A stretch of DNA of 64,000 bases. Source: UBA1546 sp049302185 (GTDB taxonomy: Bacteria; Nitrospirota; Thermodesulfovibrionia; Thermodesulfovibrionales; UBA1546). Position 1 is the first letter of the stretch, and every line of letters begins with the position of its first letter. The notes beneath the pieces were generated by a model. It was not told the origin of the DNA. It searched no databases and saw only the letters and a program-made list of their open reading frames with translations. The stretch covers positions 62,001-126,000 of the forward strand of contig JBAQLV010000023.1 in assembly GCA_049302185.1 (NCBI GenBank), given 5' to 3'. Positions 8,446 through 17,382 of this stretch are shown here, piece after piece. The position numbers and the translations under genes were made by a program.

Positions 8446-8949
8446 ATGAAAAATATTGTGCTGACTGGTTTTATGGGAACCGGCAAATCCGAGGTAAGCC
8501 GAGAACTTTTGAAAGTTCTCGGCTGGAAGGTGATTGACATTGATACAGAAATAGAAAAATCTCAGAGGATGAAAATCACCGAGATATTTAAACAGTTCGG
8601 AGAGCCGGGGTTCAGGGACATTGAGGCGGAGATGATAAAAAAACTTTCTAAAAACAAAAATGTTATTATCTCAACAGGGGGCGGCGCTGTTTTAAGGCAG
8701 GAGAATATGGATGCCTTGAGAGAAAACGGAGTAGTAATCTGCCTTACAGCCACACCTGAGACCATACTTAAACGGATAAGCAATAATAATGACAGGCCAT
8801 TGCTTCAGGTGGAAGACCCTTTAAAGAAAATTCAGGAGCTTCTTAAATTCAGAATGCCTTATTATGAAAAAGCGGATATAATGATAGATACAGAAAATAA
8901 GACGCCTCTTGAGATTGCGGAGGAAATAATGGAGAAAATCCGAAAGTAA
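8446..8949 (+). CDS. aroK: Shikimate kinase
   Basis: AroK phosphorylates shikimate with ATP. The 167-residue product has the P-loop GFMGTGKS (residues 8-15), the shikimate-binding DID and FR (FRDIEAEMI) motifs, STGGGAV and the lid arginine in NNDRPLL. Length is normal. It starts 17 bases after the four-helix-bundle gene, inside repeat sequence, and aroB follows after another repeat block. The coding sequence contains a perfect 13-bp inverted repeat at 8497-8524. Confidence 0.95.
   Translation: MKNIVLTGFMGTGKSEVSRELLKVLGWKVIDIDTEIEKSQRMKITEIFKQFGEPGFRDIEAEMIKKLSKNKNVIISTGGGAVLRQENMDALRENGVVICLTATPETILKRISNNNDRPLLQVEDPLKKIQELLKFRMPYYEKADIMIDTENKTPLEIAEEIMEKIRK
8497..8524. repeat. Perfect 13-bp inverted repeat inside aroK
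   Basis: AGCCGAGAACTTT is followed by two bases and then its exact reverse complement. It covers codons for about residues 18-26. The protein aligns with AroK relatives without a gap here, so this is not an obvious insertion. Confidence 0.7.
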
Positions 8950-9012
8950 GGTTTTAGGTGTCAGGTATTAGGTGTTAGACTGAAACATAGAACCTGAAAC
9001 CTGAAACCTAAC
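8950..9012. repeat. GTGTCAGG / ACCTGAAAC repeat between aroK and aroB
   Basis: TTTTAGGTGTCAGGTATTAGG faces AACCTGAAACCTGAAACC, the same inverted arrangement as at 7576-7650 and 7974-8050. It occupies nearly all of the intergenic gap. Confidence 0.6.
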
Positions 9013-9018
9013 AAAAGA

Positions 9019-10101
9019 ATGAAAAAGATAAGAGTTAACCTTGGAGACAGAAGCTACGACATCTGCATAGGAAGCAATATCCTTGGAAAGATTGGTCCTA
9101 AGCTGAAATCTTTAAGCGCAAGCCCGAAGACTGCGATTATAAGCAACCCGACCGTATATAGACTTTACGGCAAAAAAGTTCTGAATTCCATAAAATCATC
9201 CGGTTTTGACGCCATCCCTGTGATAATCCCTGACGGAGAAAGATACAAGGACATAAGTATAGTTCAGAAGATTTATGGAGAACTTCTCAGGCACAGGCTT
9301 GACAGAAAATCTGCGCTCATTGCGCTCGGCGGTGGAGTCATCGGAGACATAACAGGTTTTGTCGCATCAACATACATGAGGGGAATTGATTATATCCAGA
9401 TCCCGACAACACTGCTTGCCCAGGTTGACAGTTCAGTCGGAGGCAAGACAGGCGTTAATCACAAGCTCGGCAAAAACATGATAGGCACATTCTTCCAGCC
9501 AAAACTTGTATGGATAGATATTGATGCATTAAAGACCCTGCCGCAGAAAGAGTTTTTTGCAGGGCTTGCTGAAGTAATCAAATACGGCGTGATATGGGAC
9601 GCGAAACTGTTTGCGTTTTTAGAGAATAACAGAGATAAAATCCTGCGGCTGGATGAGAAGTCATTAACTCACATAATCAAATGCTCCTGTGAGATTAAGG
9701 CAGAGGTCGTCTCAAAAGATGAGAGGGAAGCCGGTCTGAGGGCAATATTGAATTACGGGCATACGATAGGTCATGCAATAGAGACAGTGACCGGATATAA
9801 AAAATATCTTCACGGCGAGGCTCTTGCCATCGGGATGTTTATCGAAGCAGAAATAGCTGAAAGCCTGAAGCTTCTCAAAGAGAAAACCGTCCAGAGAATA
9901 AAGTCATTGATTGAATCCTATGGGCTTCCAACTAAAATACCGGTTAGGATAAATCGAAACACCCTCCTTGCATCCATGCAGCTTGATAAAAAAGCAGTTG
10001 CAGGAGAGTTGAAATTTATACTGCCCGAGCGGATCGGAAAGGTGAGGATTAAGAAAGGCATCGAAGGGAAGCTTATAAGGGAGACCTTAGAAACAACCTG
10101 A
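9019..10101 (+). CDS. aroB: 3-dehydroquinate synthase
   Basis: AroB is the NAD- and metal-dependent enzyme that cyclises DAHP to 3-dehydroquinate. The 360-residue product shows GGGVIGDITGFVASTYMRG, IPTTLLAQVDSSVGGKTG, the KYGVIWD region, and metal-ligand histidines in NYGHTIGHAIE and HGEALAIGM. The length is standard. Translation initiation is weakly marked because the upstream bases are repeat DNA. The gene ends 21 bases from the convergent selB. Confidence 0.96.
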   Translation: MKKIRVNLGDRSYDICIGSNILGKIGPKLKSLSASPKTAIISNPTVYRLYGKKVLNSIKSSGFDAIPVIIPDGERYKDISIVQKIYGELLRHRLDRKSALIALGGGVIGDITGFVASTYMRGIDYIQIPTTLLAQVDSSVGGKTGVNHKLGKNMIGTFFQPKLVWIDIDALKTLPQKEFFAGLAEVIKYGVIWDAKLFAFLENNRDKILRLDEKSLTHIIKCSCEIKAEVVSKDEREAGLRAILNYGHTIGHAIETVTGYKKYLHGEALAIGMFIEAEIAESLKLLKEKTVQRIKSLIESYGLPTKIPVRINRNTLLASMQLDKKAVAGELKFILPERIGKVRIKKGIEGKLIRETLETT

Positions 10102-10122
10102 GGACTTTTCATTTACTTTTTC

Positions 10123-12003
10123 TCACCCTTTCGCCAAAAACTTCCTTACATCCCCGACGCGCATTGTAATCCTCTGGGTATCAAGGTATTCAAGGAATGG
10201 GAGGGCATATTTGCGGGACGTGCCGAGGACGTCCCTGAATTCTGCAATTGTCATCTCCTTTTTCCTGCTGAAAAAATCTTTAAGTAAATTGATTATCTTA
10301 TCGTAAACAGCTTTTGTAATGTACATTGCCTCGTTAACCCTCACAAGGCTTCCCTGTTTTACCATTAGCTTGAGAATATCATCAAGCTGTTTCTGCTGGA
10401 GATTTAATGCCTTTGCAATCTCTTCTTTTAACGGAGGCTGAAAGCCTGCCTGCTCAAGCATATTCAGAATCTTTGTCTCAATGCCTTTATCAACCTCTGA
10501 TAATGAGACTTTAAAGGATGAAAGGCGCATTAGGTCTTTGTCTATTACAACATTGTTCATTGTTGCTGTAAGCGCATTAAAGATTTTCTGGTCAATCTTA
10601 AGCTGCGCCCTCACCTCTTCTTTCGGCATACCTGTTTTCAAGGAATTTTGTTTATGGAAGGCATTCAGGATTTTATCAATGCCTGCCCTGATTGAATTTA
10701 CTGCAACGCTGTGAATAAGGATATTTTCATGCTGCACTACTGTGTCTCTCTGTCTCAATATATTTATTGCATCCTGTATTGCAGGCACATCCGCATTTAT
10801 CCAGCCTTCCAGCGTAGTAACAGGCATTCCATTTATGCCTGCCTTTTTTATTTTCATTGCAATTTTCTCCTCAAGTGTTCCGAGTTCCAAAATCTTCAGG
10901 TCTTCTATCCCCTCGGCTCTCTTCCTCCTGCCATGATGAGCATCAAGAATTTCTCCTCCGCCGATTGTCTCAACAGGCGAGAACCTCCTTATAATGTATC
11001 TGTCTCCTGACATTACAATAACAGGCGTCTGAAGTCTTAATTGACAGTAACAGCCTTCGCCGGGTTTTATTTCCTCAAGGTTATACAGTATTACCCTTGC
11101 AATCGTTTCAGATGTTCCTGAATGAAAATGGACAAGGCTTCTGTTTTTTAAAACAGGCGAATCTTTAAGAAGTTCTATTTTTGCATCTACAGCCTTTGCA
11201 GGAGAAAATCTCCCGGGGACTACAACAACATCCCCTCTTTTCAGACTTTCTTTTTCCACTCCAGAAACATTTATTGCAACCCTTTGGCCTGCATAAGCAG
11301 TCTTTATTGATTTCCCGTGGCTGTGAAGACCGCGCACCTTGCTGTTTATATTTGCCGGAAGTACCTCAACAGGATCATCAACAGAAATACTTCCTGAGAT
11401 GGCAGTGCCGGTAACTACAGTGCCGAATCCCTTCAGCGTAAAAACCCTGTCAATGGGAAGCCTGAAGAGCCCTTTTGTCAGCTTTGGTTTTACTGCTAAG
11501 GCAACGTCTCTGATTTTTTCCTTTAGGAGTTCTATATTCTTCCCTGTCTTTGATGAAACAGGGATTATATCCGCTCCTTCAAGGAATGTCCCTTTCACAA
11601 AATCCTTCACTTCTTCTGAAACAAGTTTTATCCAGTCATCTTCAACAATGTCCGCCTTTGTAATCACAATCAGCCCTGATTTGATTTTAAGGAGATTGCA
11701 TATTGAAAGATGCTCTCTGCTCTGAGGCATTATCCCTTCGTCTGCCGCAATAACAAGGATGACAATATCAATGCCTCCTGCGCCTGCAAGCATGTTTCTT
11801 ACAAGCCTCTCATGTCCGGGAACATCAATAATCCCTGCTGTAAGTCCGTCAGGATAAACAAGGTCTGCAAAACCGAGGTCAATCGTAATGCCGCGTTCTT
11901 TTTCCTCTTTCAGCCTGTCAGGGTCTATGCCTGTCAGCGCCTTAACCAATGCGCTCTTGCCGTGGTCGATATGTCCTGCTGTGCCTAAGATTACATAGTG
12001 CAT
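10123..12003 (-). CDS. selB: Selenocysteine-specific elongation factor SelB
   Basis: SelB is a GTPase that brings Sec-tRNA to UGA codons marked by a SECIS element. The 626-residue product has G1 GHIDHGKS (residues 10-17), G3 DVPGHERL (from D60) and G4 TKAD, then EF-Tu-like beta-barrel domains. The last roughly 250 residues are winged-helix repeats that bind the SECIS RNA. It therefore implies that the organism makes selenoproteins. No selA, selC or clear selenoprotein gene is in the window. It converges on aroB and diverges from pdxA. Confidence 0.95.
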   Translation of the reverse strand: MHYVILGTAGHIDHGKSALVKALTGIDPDRLKEEKERGITIDLGFADLVYPDGLTAGIIDVPGHERLVRNMLAGAGGIDIVILVIAADEGIMPQSREHLSICNLLKIKSGLIVITKADIVEDDWIKLVSEEVKDFVKGTFLEGADIIPVSSKTGKNIELLKEKIRDVALAVKPKLTKGLFRLPIDRVFTLKGFGTVVTGTAISGSISVDDPVEVLPANINSKVRGLHSHGKSIKTAYAGQRVAINVSGVEKESLKRGDVVVVPGRFSPAKAVDAKIELLKDSPVLKNRSLVHFHSGTSETIARVILYNLEEIKPGEGCYCQLRLQTPVIVMSGDRYIIRRFSPVETIGGGEILDAHHGRRKRAEGIEDLKILELGTLEEKIAMKIKKAGINGMPVTTLEGWINADVPAIQDAINILRQRDTVVQHENILIHSVAVNSIRAGIDKILNAFHKQNSLKTGMPKEEVRAQLKIDQKIFNALTATMNNVVIDKDLMRLSSFKVSLSEVDKGIETKILNMLEQAGFQPPLKEEIAKALNLQQKQLDDILKLMVKQGSLVRVNEAMYITKAVYDKIINLLKDFFSRKKEMTIAEFRDVLGTSRKYALPFLEYLDTQRITMRVGDVRKFLAKG

Positions 12004-12096
12004 AAATTTATTATATTGTAGTAAGCTTTATATGTGTAAAACAAGAGAATAAAAATTGACCGCAAATATAACCGTTTTTAAGTCTTAACACATAGC

Positions 12097-13071
12097 ATGA
12101 AAAAGATTGCCATAACAATGGGCGACGCAGCCGGAGTAGGGCCTGAGATAATTGCCAAAGCCCTTTACTGCGCTGAGATAAGAGACTTCTGCGCTCCCCT
12201 CGTAATCGGAAGCAGAATTGTCATGCAGGAGGCGATATATCTGCTTAAGTTGCCGCTTAAATTAAGGCTGATTAAAACACCTGACGAATGCATATCAGGA
12301 ATAGGGACAATTGAGCTTATTGATGTGGAAGCGCCTGAAGGTTTTGAAAAAGGCAAGGCAACTGCAAAGAACGGAAAGGCATGTGTCAGTTATATTAAAA
12401 GGGCAGTTGAACTTGCTCTGAATAAAAAAGTTGACGGAATTGTCACTGCGCCGATTTCAAAAGAGGCATTGAAGATGGCAGGCATGAAATGGCATGGCCA
12501 CACTGAAATGCTTGCCGAGCTTACAGACACAAAAGATTATGCGATGATGCTTGTCGGTGAGCCTTTAAAGGTGATTCTTGTCACGATACATACTCCGCTC
12601 AGGAGCGTGCCGGACATGATTACAAGAGAAAGCGTATTAAAAACCATAAGGCTTGCAAAGAAAGCGTGCGGTATGTTGGGGATAGAAAATCCGAGAATTG
12701 CAGTCGCTGGATTGAATCCACATGCAGGAGAAACAGGCATCTTCGGAAGTGAAGAAAGCAATGAGATTATCCCTGCAATTGAAGATGCAAAAAAATTTGG
12801 GATTCCTGTTACAGGCCCTTATCCGCCGGATACGGTATTCAATAAAGCATATAACGGTGGAATTGATATAGTGGTATGCATGTACCACGACCAGGGACTG
12901 ATACCATTGAAGATGATTGCCTTTGACCGAGGCGTGAATGTAACAGTTGGATTGCCGATTATAAGAACTTCGCCTGACCACGGAACTGCCTATGATATTG
13001 CATGGAAAGGGATTGCCAACCCTTCAAGCATGCTTGAGGCGATAAAAATGGCATCAAGGCTTGAGATATAG
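12097..13071 (+). CDS. pdxA: 4-hydroxythreonine-4-phosphate dehydrogenase
   Basis: PdxA oxidises 4-phosphohydroxy-L-threonine in de novo pyridoxal phosphate synthesis. The 324-residue product has ITMGDAAGVGPEI at the N-terminus, TAPISKEAL, metal-binding histidines in WHGHTEMLAEL and MYHDQGLIP, and SPDHGTAYDIA. Length is normal. It starts 93 bases from the divergent selB. TTGACC at 12056-12061 may be a -35 element; no clear Shine-Dalgarno sequence precedes the ATG. Confidence 0.95.
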   Translation: MKKIAITMGDAAGVGPEIIAKALYCAEIRDFCAPLVIGSRIVMQEAIYLLKLPLKLRLIKTPDECISGIGTIELIDVEAPEGFEKGKATAKNGKACVSYIKRAVELALNKKVDGIVTAPISKEALKMAGMKWHGHTEMLAELTDTKDYAMMLVGEPLKVILVTIHTPLRSVPDMITRESVLKTIRLAKKACGMLGIENPRIAVAGLNPHAGETGIFGSEESNEIIPAIEDAKKFGIPVTGPYPPDTVFNKAYNGGIDIVVCMYHDQGLIPLKMIAFDRGVNVTVGLPIIRTSPDHGTAYDIAWKGIANPSSMLEAIKMASRLEI

Positions 13072-13078
13072 ATTTGGG

Positions 13079-13525
13079 CTAAAAAGATAACCCTTCTGCC
13101 TTTGTCACAAGCCAGCTAACGCGCTCTTTTTCAAGGAAGAGTTTTATGCGCGCAGGAGTCTTGAGGTCTCCGATGATGTAGCCTGTCTGGTTTCCGATTG
13201 TTGCAATCACCCGCAGGTCAAAAGAAGCTGATGCTGACTTATCCTTAACCTCTATCTTGAGATTTTCATATTCAACCTTTATCCCTGACATTCTCTTGAA
13301 CTGCTCTTCAAACACCCTCTTTAAAAGAATATATGTAAAACCGTGATTGTCCTGATAATTGAATGAGACCTTTGACATGACATTATCAACCTCTTCCTTC
13401 TCTACTGCTGCCGCGCCTTCTTTTATGAGTTTTTTAATCCGGCTTTCGTCAGAGGGCCAGAGGAAATAGATAAGCGCCGGAGATAAAATAAGAATAAAAA
13501 TAAGAATTATAGATTTCTTGCTCAT
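13079..13525 (-). CDS. Membrane-anchored small protein of unknown function
   Basis: The 148-residue product is not recognised with confidence. It has one N-terminal membrane helix (about residues 5-23) and a predicted exported domain of alternating helices and strands. A helix-rich start (RIKKLIKEGAAAVEKEEVDNVM) leads into beta strands with ASASFDLRVIATIG. This pattern resembles cystatin/NTF2-like folds. It lies convergent to pdxA with a seven-base gap, and its upstream side is repeat DNA. No function is assigned. Confidence 0.7.
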   Translation of the reverse strand: MSKKSIILIFILILSPALIYFLWPSDESRIKKLIKEGAAAVEKEEVDNVMSKVSFNYQDNHGFTYILLKRVFEEQFKRMSGIKVEYENLKIEVKDKSASASFDLRVIATIGNQTGYIIGDLKTPARIKLFLEKERVSWLVTKAEGLSF

Positions 13526-13615
13526 ATGTCAAAGATACAAGATACAGGATTCAAGATGCAAGATATAAAACCTGAACAAACTATTGAATGCTGCATAATA
13601 AATGTCCGCTTCTTC

Positions 13616-13678
13616 GTCATTCTCGCGAAAGCGGGAAACCAGAGAAAAGACTGGATTCCGTGTCAAGCACGGAATGAC
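13616..13678. repeat. Palindromic repeat with GTCATTC...GGAATGAC ends
   Basis: Ends GTCATTC and GGAATGAC enclose two sub-hairpins (CGCGAAAGCG and CCGTGTCAAGCACGG). Related copies are at 18305-18392, 19370-19443 and 61102-61170. The surrounding 13526-13773 stretch holds only repeat-like sequence such as GATACAAGATACAGGATTC and no gene. Confidence 0.7.
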
Positions 13679-13773
13679 AAGGATACAATAAGGATGGGAC
13701 ATTAATATTACAGCTACCAATAATGCCAGAAATCCTTATCCTGCATCATGTATCGTGCATCATGAATCTAGAT

Positions 13774-14232
13774 CTATTCCTCATGAGTTATATTGTATTT
13801 CACATCAACCTTGATGTCTTTTCTCAGAGAATGATAAACAGAGCAGTATTTTTCCTGCGAGAGAGCTATAACCCTATCCATCTTCTTAGGCGTAATGTTC
13901 TTCCCTGAGATATTTATGACCATCTCCATTGCCTTATAATACTGAGGAGGCGTAAGATTCCTCTCGCCTGAATAATCAATCTTAAAGCTTGTTATTTCGG
14001 CTCTCATCTTCTTCAAGAATGATACGACATCTATCGCAAGACATCCTGCAACGCTCATTAACAGGGTTTCTGTGGGTGAGCATCCCCACTGGAATTCAGC
14101 GTCGTAATCAACCTCTTCACCCCGCTGTGTTCTACCGTGAAAAATTAATTCCTTTTCCCATTCTAAAGTGCCCTTATTTACAGGCGGTATTTTCTCCTTA
14201 TATCCTCTAAGGTCTAATACTTCTTTTTCCAT
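13774..14232 (-). CDS. OsmC family protein
   Basis: The 152-residue product belongs to the OsmC/Ohr superfamily, whose members reduce organic hydroperoxides with two cysteines. The first cysteine is in SVAGCLAIDVV and the second in QEKYCSVYHSL, the expected spacing. The match is better to general OsmC/YhfA-like proteins than to Ohr itself. It ends a minus-strand run after bioA, 15 bases downstream, so it may be co-transcribed. Its substrate is unknown. Confidence 0.85.
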   Translation of the reverse strand: MEKEVLDLRGYKEKIPPVNKGTLEWEKELIFHGRTQRGEEVDYDAEFQWGCSPTETLLMSVAGCLAIDVVSFLKKMRAEITSFKIDYSGERNLTPPQYYKAMEMVINISGKNITPKKMDRVIALSQEKYCSVYHSLRKDIKVDVKYNITHEE

Positions 14233-14247
14233 CTCTCCTCCTTAAAT

Positions 14248-15684
14248 TTATACTACAGCAATTATTGCATCTTTAATTACTTTAAGCATTTGCTTGAGAT
14301 TTTCAATGCTGATGCTCAAAGGCGGCATTATCACAACTACATTCCCGAGCGGCCTTATAAAAACTCCGTTGTCCCTCGCATGATATGCAACCTTCCATCC
14401 CATCTTTTCTTCCCACGCATAAGGCTCTTTTGTATTTTTACCTTTTACGAGTTCAACTCCTGCCATAAGCCCTTTGTTTCGTGCGTCTCCTACATGGGAG
14501 AGTTCCGATATTTCCTTAAGCCATCCTTCAAGCAGTTCTATTTTTGGCTTGAGATTCTTCAGTGTTTCATCTTTCTCAAATATATCAAGGCATGCAAGCG
14601 CTGCTGCACATGCCAATGGATTGCCTGTGTACGAATGCCCGTGAAAGAATGTCTTAAGCTCCCTGAATTCACCTGAAAATGCATTGTAAATCTCATCTGT
14701 AGTTATTGTAGCTGCCAATGGCAGATAACCTCCTGTAATGCCTTTTGAAACGCAGAGTATATCAGGAACTACTCCTTCATGTTCGCAGGCAAACATCTTC
14801 CCTGTTCTTCCGAATCCTGTTGCAACCTCATCAGCAATCATCAGGACATTGTACCTTGCGCATAAATCTCTTACACCTTTAAGATAACCATGAGGCGCAA
14901 TAATCATCCCTCCTGCAGCCTGAACAAGAGGCTCAAGAATAACTGCTGCAATCTCAGAAGAATGTTTCTTGAGAATATCTTCCATTTTCTCAAGACATGC
15001 TGTTTTGCAGTCAGGATAACTGAGTCTCGAAGAGTCAAGTCTCCGACCTGATTCGCATCTGTAACAATATGGAGAAGGCGCATTATACGTTTTAAATAAA
15101 AGTGGGCTAAAGACTTTCTGAAATGTCTCTATGCCTCCAACGCTAACAGCTCCGAGCGTATCCCCGTGATATGCATTTTTCAGTGAGAGAAAACCATGCT
15201 TTCCATCCAGTCCTTTGTGCAGCCAATACTGAAATGCCATCTTGAGCGCAACCTCAACAGAAGTTGAGCCGTTATCAGAGTAGAAGACCTTATTCAGTTT
15301 TGAGTTCGGAGTTTTGAGTTCGAAGTTAATGACTCCCGACTCCCGACTCCCGACTCCTAACTTTTGAACTGTTTTTATTAGACGTTCCGCCAATCTTATT
15401 GCAGGGACATTGCTCAAACCCAAGAGTGTTGAATGTGAAATCCTGTCTATCTGTTCTTTTATAGCCTCATCTATCTCTTTTTTCCTGTGTCCGTGGATAT
15501 TTACCCACATTGATGATACAGCGTCCAGATACCACCTGCCGTAGATGTCTTTTATGAAGCAGTCTCTCCCTTCAGCGATTATAACTGGCTTTTCATCAAG
15601 CCAATCCTTCATCTGCGTGAATGGATGCCAGATGTATTTCTTGTCTAAATCTTCGAGTTGTTTATTTTTGTCAGAAATTCCCAT
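14248..15684 (-). CDS. bioA: Adenosylmethionine-8-amino-7-oxononanoate aminotransferase
   Basis: BioA transfers an amino group from S-adenosylmethionine to KAPA in biotin synthesis, with PLP. The 478-residue product has KYIWHPFTQMKDW at the N-terminus, SDNGSTSVEVALKMA, the AYHGDTLGAVSVGG motif, DEVATGFGRTG and the PLP lysine in SKGITGGYLPLA. It is longer than the usual 425-450 residues. Two in-frame repeat segments explain part of this: about residues 109-128, and a diverged copy of the 22-bp element at about 213-220. No other biotin genes are nearby. Confidence 0.94.
   Translation of the reverse strand: MGISDKNKQLEDLDKKYIWHPFTQMKDWLDEKPVIIAEGRDCFIKDIYGRWYLDAVSSMWVNIHGHRKKEIDEAIKEQIDRISHSTLLGLSNVPAIRLAERLIKTVQKLGVGSRESGVINFELKTPNSKLNKVFYSDNGSTSVEVALKMAFQYWLHKGLDGKHGFLSLKNAYHGDTLGAVSVGGIETFQKVFSPLLFKTYNAPSPYCYRCESGRRLDSSRLSYPDCKTACLEKMEDILKKHSSEIAAVILEPLVQAAGGMIIAPHGYLKGVRDLCARYNVLMIADEVATGFGRTGKMFACEHEGVVPDILCVSKGITGGYLPLAATITTDEIYNAFSGEFRELKTFFHGHSYTGNPLACAAALACLDIFEKDETLKNLKPKIELLEGWLKEISELSHVGDARNKGLMAGVELVKGKNTKEPYAWEEKMGWKVAYHARDNGVFIRPLGNVVVIMPPLSISIENLKQMLKVIKDAIIAVV
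15026..15047. repeat. 22-bp palindromic element, diverged copy in bioA
   Basis: It reads CTCGAAGAGTCAAGTCTCC plus GAC, with three differences from the uvrC copies. It is translated in a different frame from the pilQ and uvrC copies and yields GRRLDSSR. Confidence 0.6.
15300..15358. repeat. Tandem repeats inside bioA
   Basis: GTTTTGAGTTCGGAGTTTTGAG-like units are followed by three to four GACTCCC units. The block is in frame and encodes residues of about 109-128, a Ser/Gly-rich stretch absent from typical BioA. Confidence 0.6.
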
Positions 15685-15695
15685 AGTAGCTGATA

Positions 15696-15795
15696 GTTGT
15701 AAGTGTCAGTTATCAGTGTCAGTTATCAGTGTCAGTTTCTTACAGCGTCAGTTTTTAGTGTCTGTATTTCTTTACTGTCACTGTCACTATTCACT
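15696..15795. repeat. Tandem AGTGTCAGTTATC repeats between bioA and phoU
   Basis: Three AGTGTCAGTTATC-like units are followed by shorter CACTGTTCACTG units. They fill the 113-base gap. No promoter or terminator was recognised in it. Confidence 0.6.
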
Positions 15796-15797
15796 GT

Positions 15798-16466
15798 TCA
15801 CTGTTTTTCAGGCAATGCCATATGCCTTATAATCTTCCCTTCAACAAGATAAACGACCATCTCTGCGATGTTTGTTGCGTGGTCAGCAATCCTCTCTATG
15901 TATTTTGACACATAGGTAATCCTCGTTGCCCTCGATACCGTATGTGGGTCCTGAATCATGAAGAAGAGGAGTTCATTGAAGACCTGGACAGTGAGCATAT
16001 CTACCTGATCGTCCCTTTTTATAACATCCATTGCGAGTTTCGCATCTCCCTTCACAAGGGCATCCAATGCATCCCTTACCATTCCCTGCGCTATTTCAGC
16101 CATGCGCGGAATATCAATATACGGCTTCAACTGCGGCTCTTCATTCAGTTCTAAAGCCCTCTCGGAGACATCAACAGCAATATCGCCTATTCTCTCGAGG
16201 TCAGTTGTAATCTTCATGGCTGTTGTTATCAGCCTCAGGTCACCTGCACGGGGCTGTCTCAGAGCAATCAGTCTTATGCATTCCTCATCTATCTCAACAT
16301 CAATCGCATTCACCTGGGGGTCTTTGTCTATAACATCCGCTGCGAGCTTAGAATTCCTTTCAACAAGTGATTTTATCGAGTCGCTTATTGCCTTTTCTAC
16401 CATTGAACCGAGTTTTAAAACTTTTCCCTTTAAGTCCTCTAATTCTCTTTCAAATACAGTCGACAT
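15798..16466 (-). CDS. phoU: Phosphate signalling complex protein PhoU
   Basis: PhoU is a cytoplasmic double three-helix bundle that links the PstSCAB transporter to PhoR and represses the Pho response when phosphate is plentiful. The 222-residue product contains the two PhoU repeats, including LRLITTAMKITTDLERIGD and TRITYVSKYIERIADHATN with the metal-binding acidic motifs. It is last in pstCAB-phoU. A 118-base repeat separates it from pstB. Confidence 0.96.
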   Translation of the reverse strand: MSTVFERELEDLKGKVLKLGSMVEKAISDSIKSLVERNSKLAADVIDKDPQVNAIDVEIDEECIRLIALRQPRAGDLRLITTAMKITTDLERIGDIAVDVSERALELNEEPQLKPYIDIPRMAEIAQGMVRDALDALVKGDAKLAMDVIKRDDQVDMLTVQVFNELLFFMIQDPHTVSRATRITYVSKYIERIADHATNIAEMVVYLVEGKIIRHMALPEKQ

Positions 16467-16480
16467 ACACCCTCCTTATT

Positions 16481-16598
16481 CACCCTCCCCTGTGTCCCCT
16501 CCCATCAAGGGAGGGGAGGAATAGGGAAATTCTCCCTTCAAGATAGTAAACCCCAAGAGTCCCCTCTCCCCTTGCGGGAGAGGCAAGGGTAAGGGGTG
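16481..16598. repeat. G/C-rich double-hairpin repeat between pstB and phoU
   Basis: CACCCTCCCCT and AAGGGGTG ends enclose two hairpins, one around CCCCTCCCATCAAGGGAGG and one around CCTCTCCCCTTGCGGGAGAGG. The same element lies in inverse orientation, in frame, at 62007-62094. Confidence 0.75.
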
Positions 16599-16614
16599 TA
16601 GTTGTTGAATAACT

Positions 16615-17382
16615 TCATCCAAATCTTCCTGTGATATATTCCTCTGTAAGCTTATTTGAAGGCGCGGTAAATATCCTGACAGTCTTATCATACTCTACAA
16701 TCTCGCCAAGATACATGAATGCCGTGTAATCAGAAACCCTCGCTGCCTGCTGCATGTTATGTGTAACTATAATTATTGTCACTTCGTTCTTTAATTCTAC
16801 AATAAGCTCTTCTATTTTTGAAGTTGCCGTAGGATCAAGCGCAGAGGTCGGTTCATCAAAAAGAAGTATCCTTGGATCAGTTGCAAGAGCCCTTGCTATG
16901 CAGAGCCTTTGCTGCTGTCCGCCGGAAAGATCAAACGCAAGATGATTAAGCCTGTCTTTTACCTCATCCCATAGCGCAGCGCCTCTCAATGATTTCTCCA
17001 CTTTCTCATCCAGCACCGCTCTCTTGCTTATTCCTCTCACCCTCAGCCCATAGGCGACATTTTCATATATTGATTTTGGGAACGGGTTAGGTTTCTGAAA
17101 GACCATGCTTATCTGCATCCTTATCTCAATAGGGTCTATCTCAGGGGAAATGATATTGATATTGTCAGGATAGAGAATTATTTCACCCTCATACCTGTTA
17201 TTAGGATACAGGTCGTGCATGCGGTTAAAACATCTGAGAAATGTCGTTTTTCCACAGCCTGATGGCCCTATAAGCGCGGAAACTTTTCTGCGCTCTATCG
17301 GCAGGCTAATCTCCTTCAGGGCTTGGACACTGCCGTAGTAGAAATTAAGTCTTTTAACCTCAGCCTTTAGTTCTTTTACCAT
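16615..17382 (-). CDS. pstB: Phosphate ABC transporter ATP-binding protein PstB
   Basis: PstB energises phosphate import through PstC and PstA. The 255-residue product has Walker A GPSGCGKTT, signature LSGGQQQR, Walker B ILLFDEPTSALDP and the switch histidine in IIVTHNM. KVSALIGPSGCGKTTFLRCFNRMHD-type context is specific for PstB. It overlaps pstA by seven bases. Confidence 0.97.
   Translation of the reverse strand: MVKELKAEVKRLNFYYGSVQALKEISLPIERRKVSALIGPSGCGKTTFLRCFNRMHDLYPNNRYEGEIILYPDNINIISPEIDPIEIRMQISMVFQKPNPFPKSIYENVAYGLRVRGISKRAVLDEKVEKSLRGAALWDEVKDRLNHLAFDLSGGQQQRLCIARALATDPRILLFDEPTSALDPTATSKIEELIVELKNEVTIIIVTHNMQQAARVSDYTAFMYLGEIVEYDKTVRIFTAPSNKLTEEYITGRFG

Noticed and set aside
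7974..9012. CRISPR array
   Set aside because: The repeated GTGTCAGG and ACCTGAAAC units are short, adjacent and inverted. There are no uniform spacers and no cas genes in the window.
10711..11010. Plus-strand open frames opposite selB
   Set aside because: They are antisense to well-conserved SelB domains, lack ribosome binding sites and have no recognisable motifs.
16476..16691. 71-codon minus-strand open frame across the end of pstB and the following repeat
   Set aside because: It overlaps pstB in another frame and otherwise reads the double-hairpin repeat (PLPQGER...PPLMGGD).
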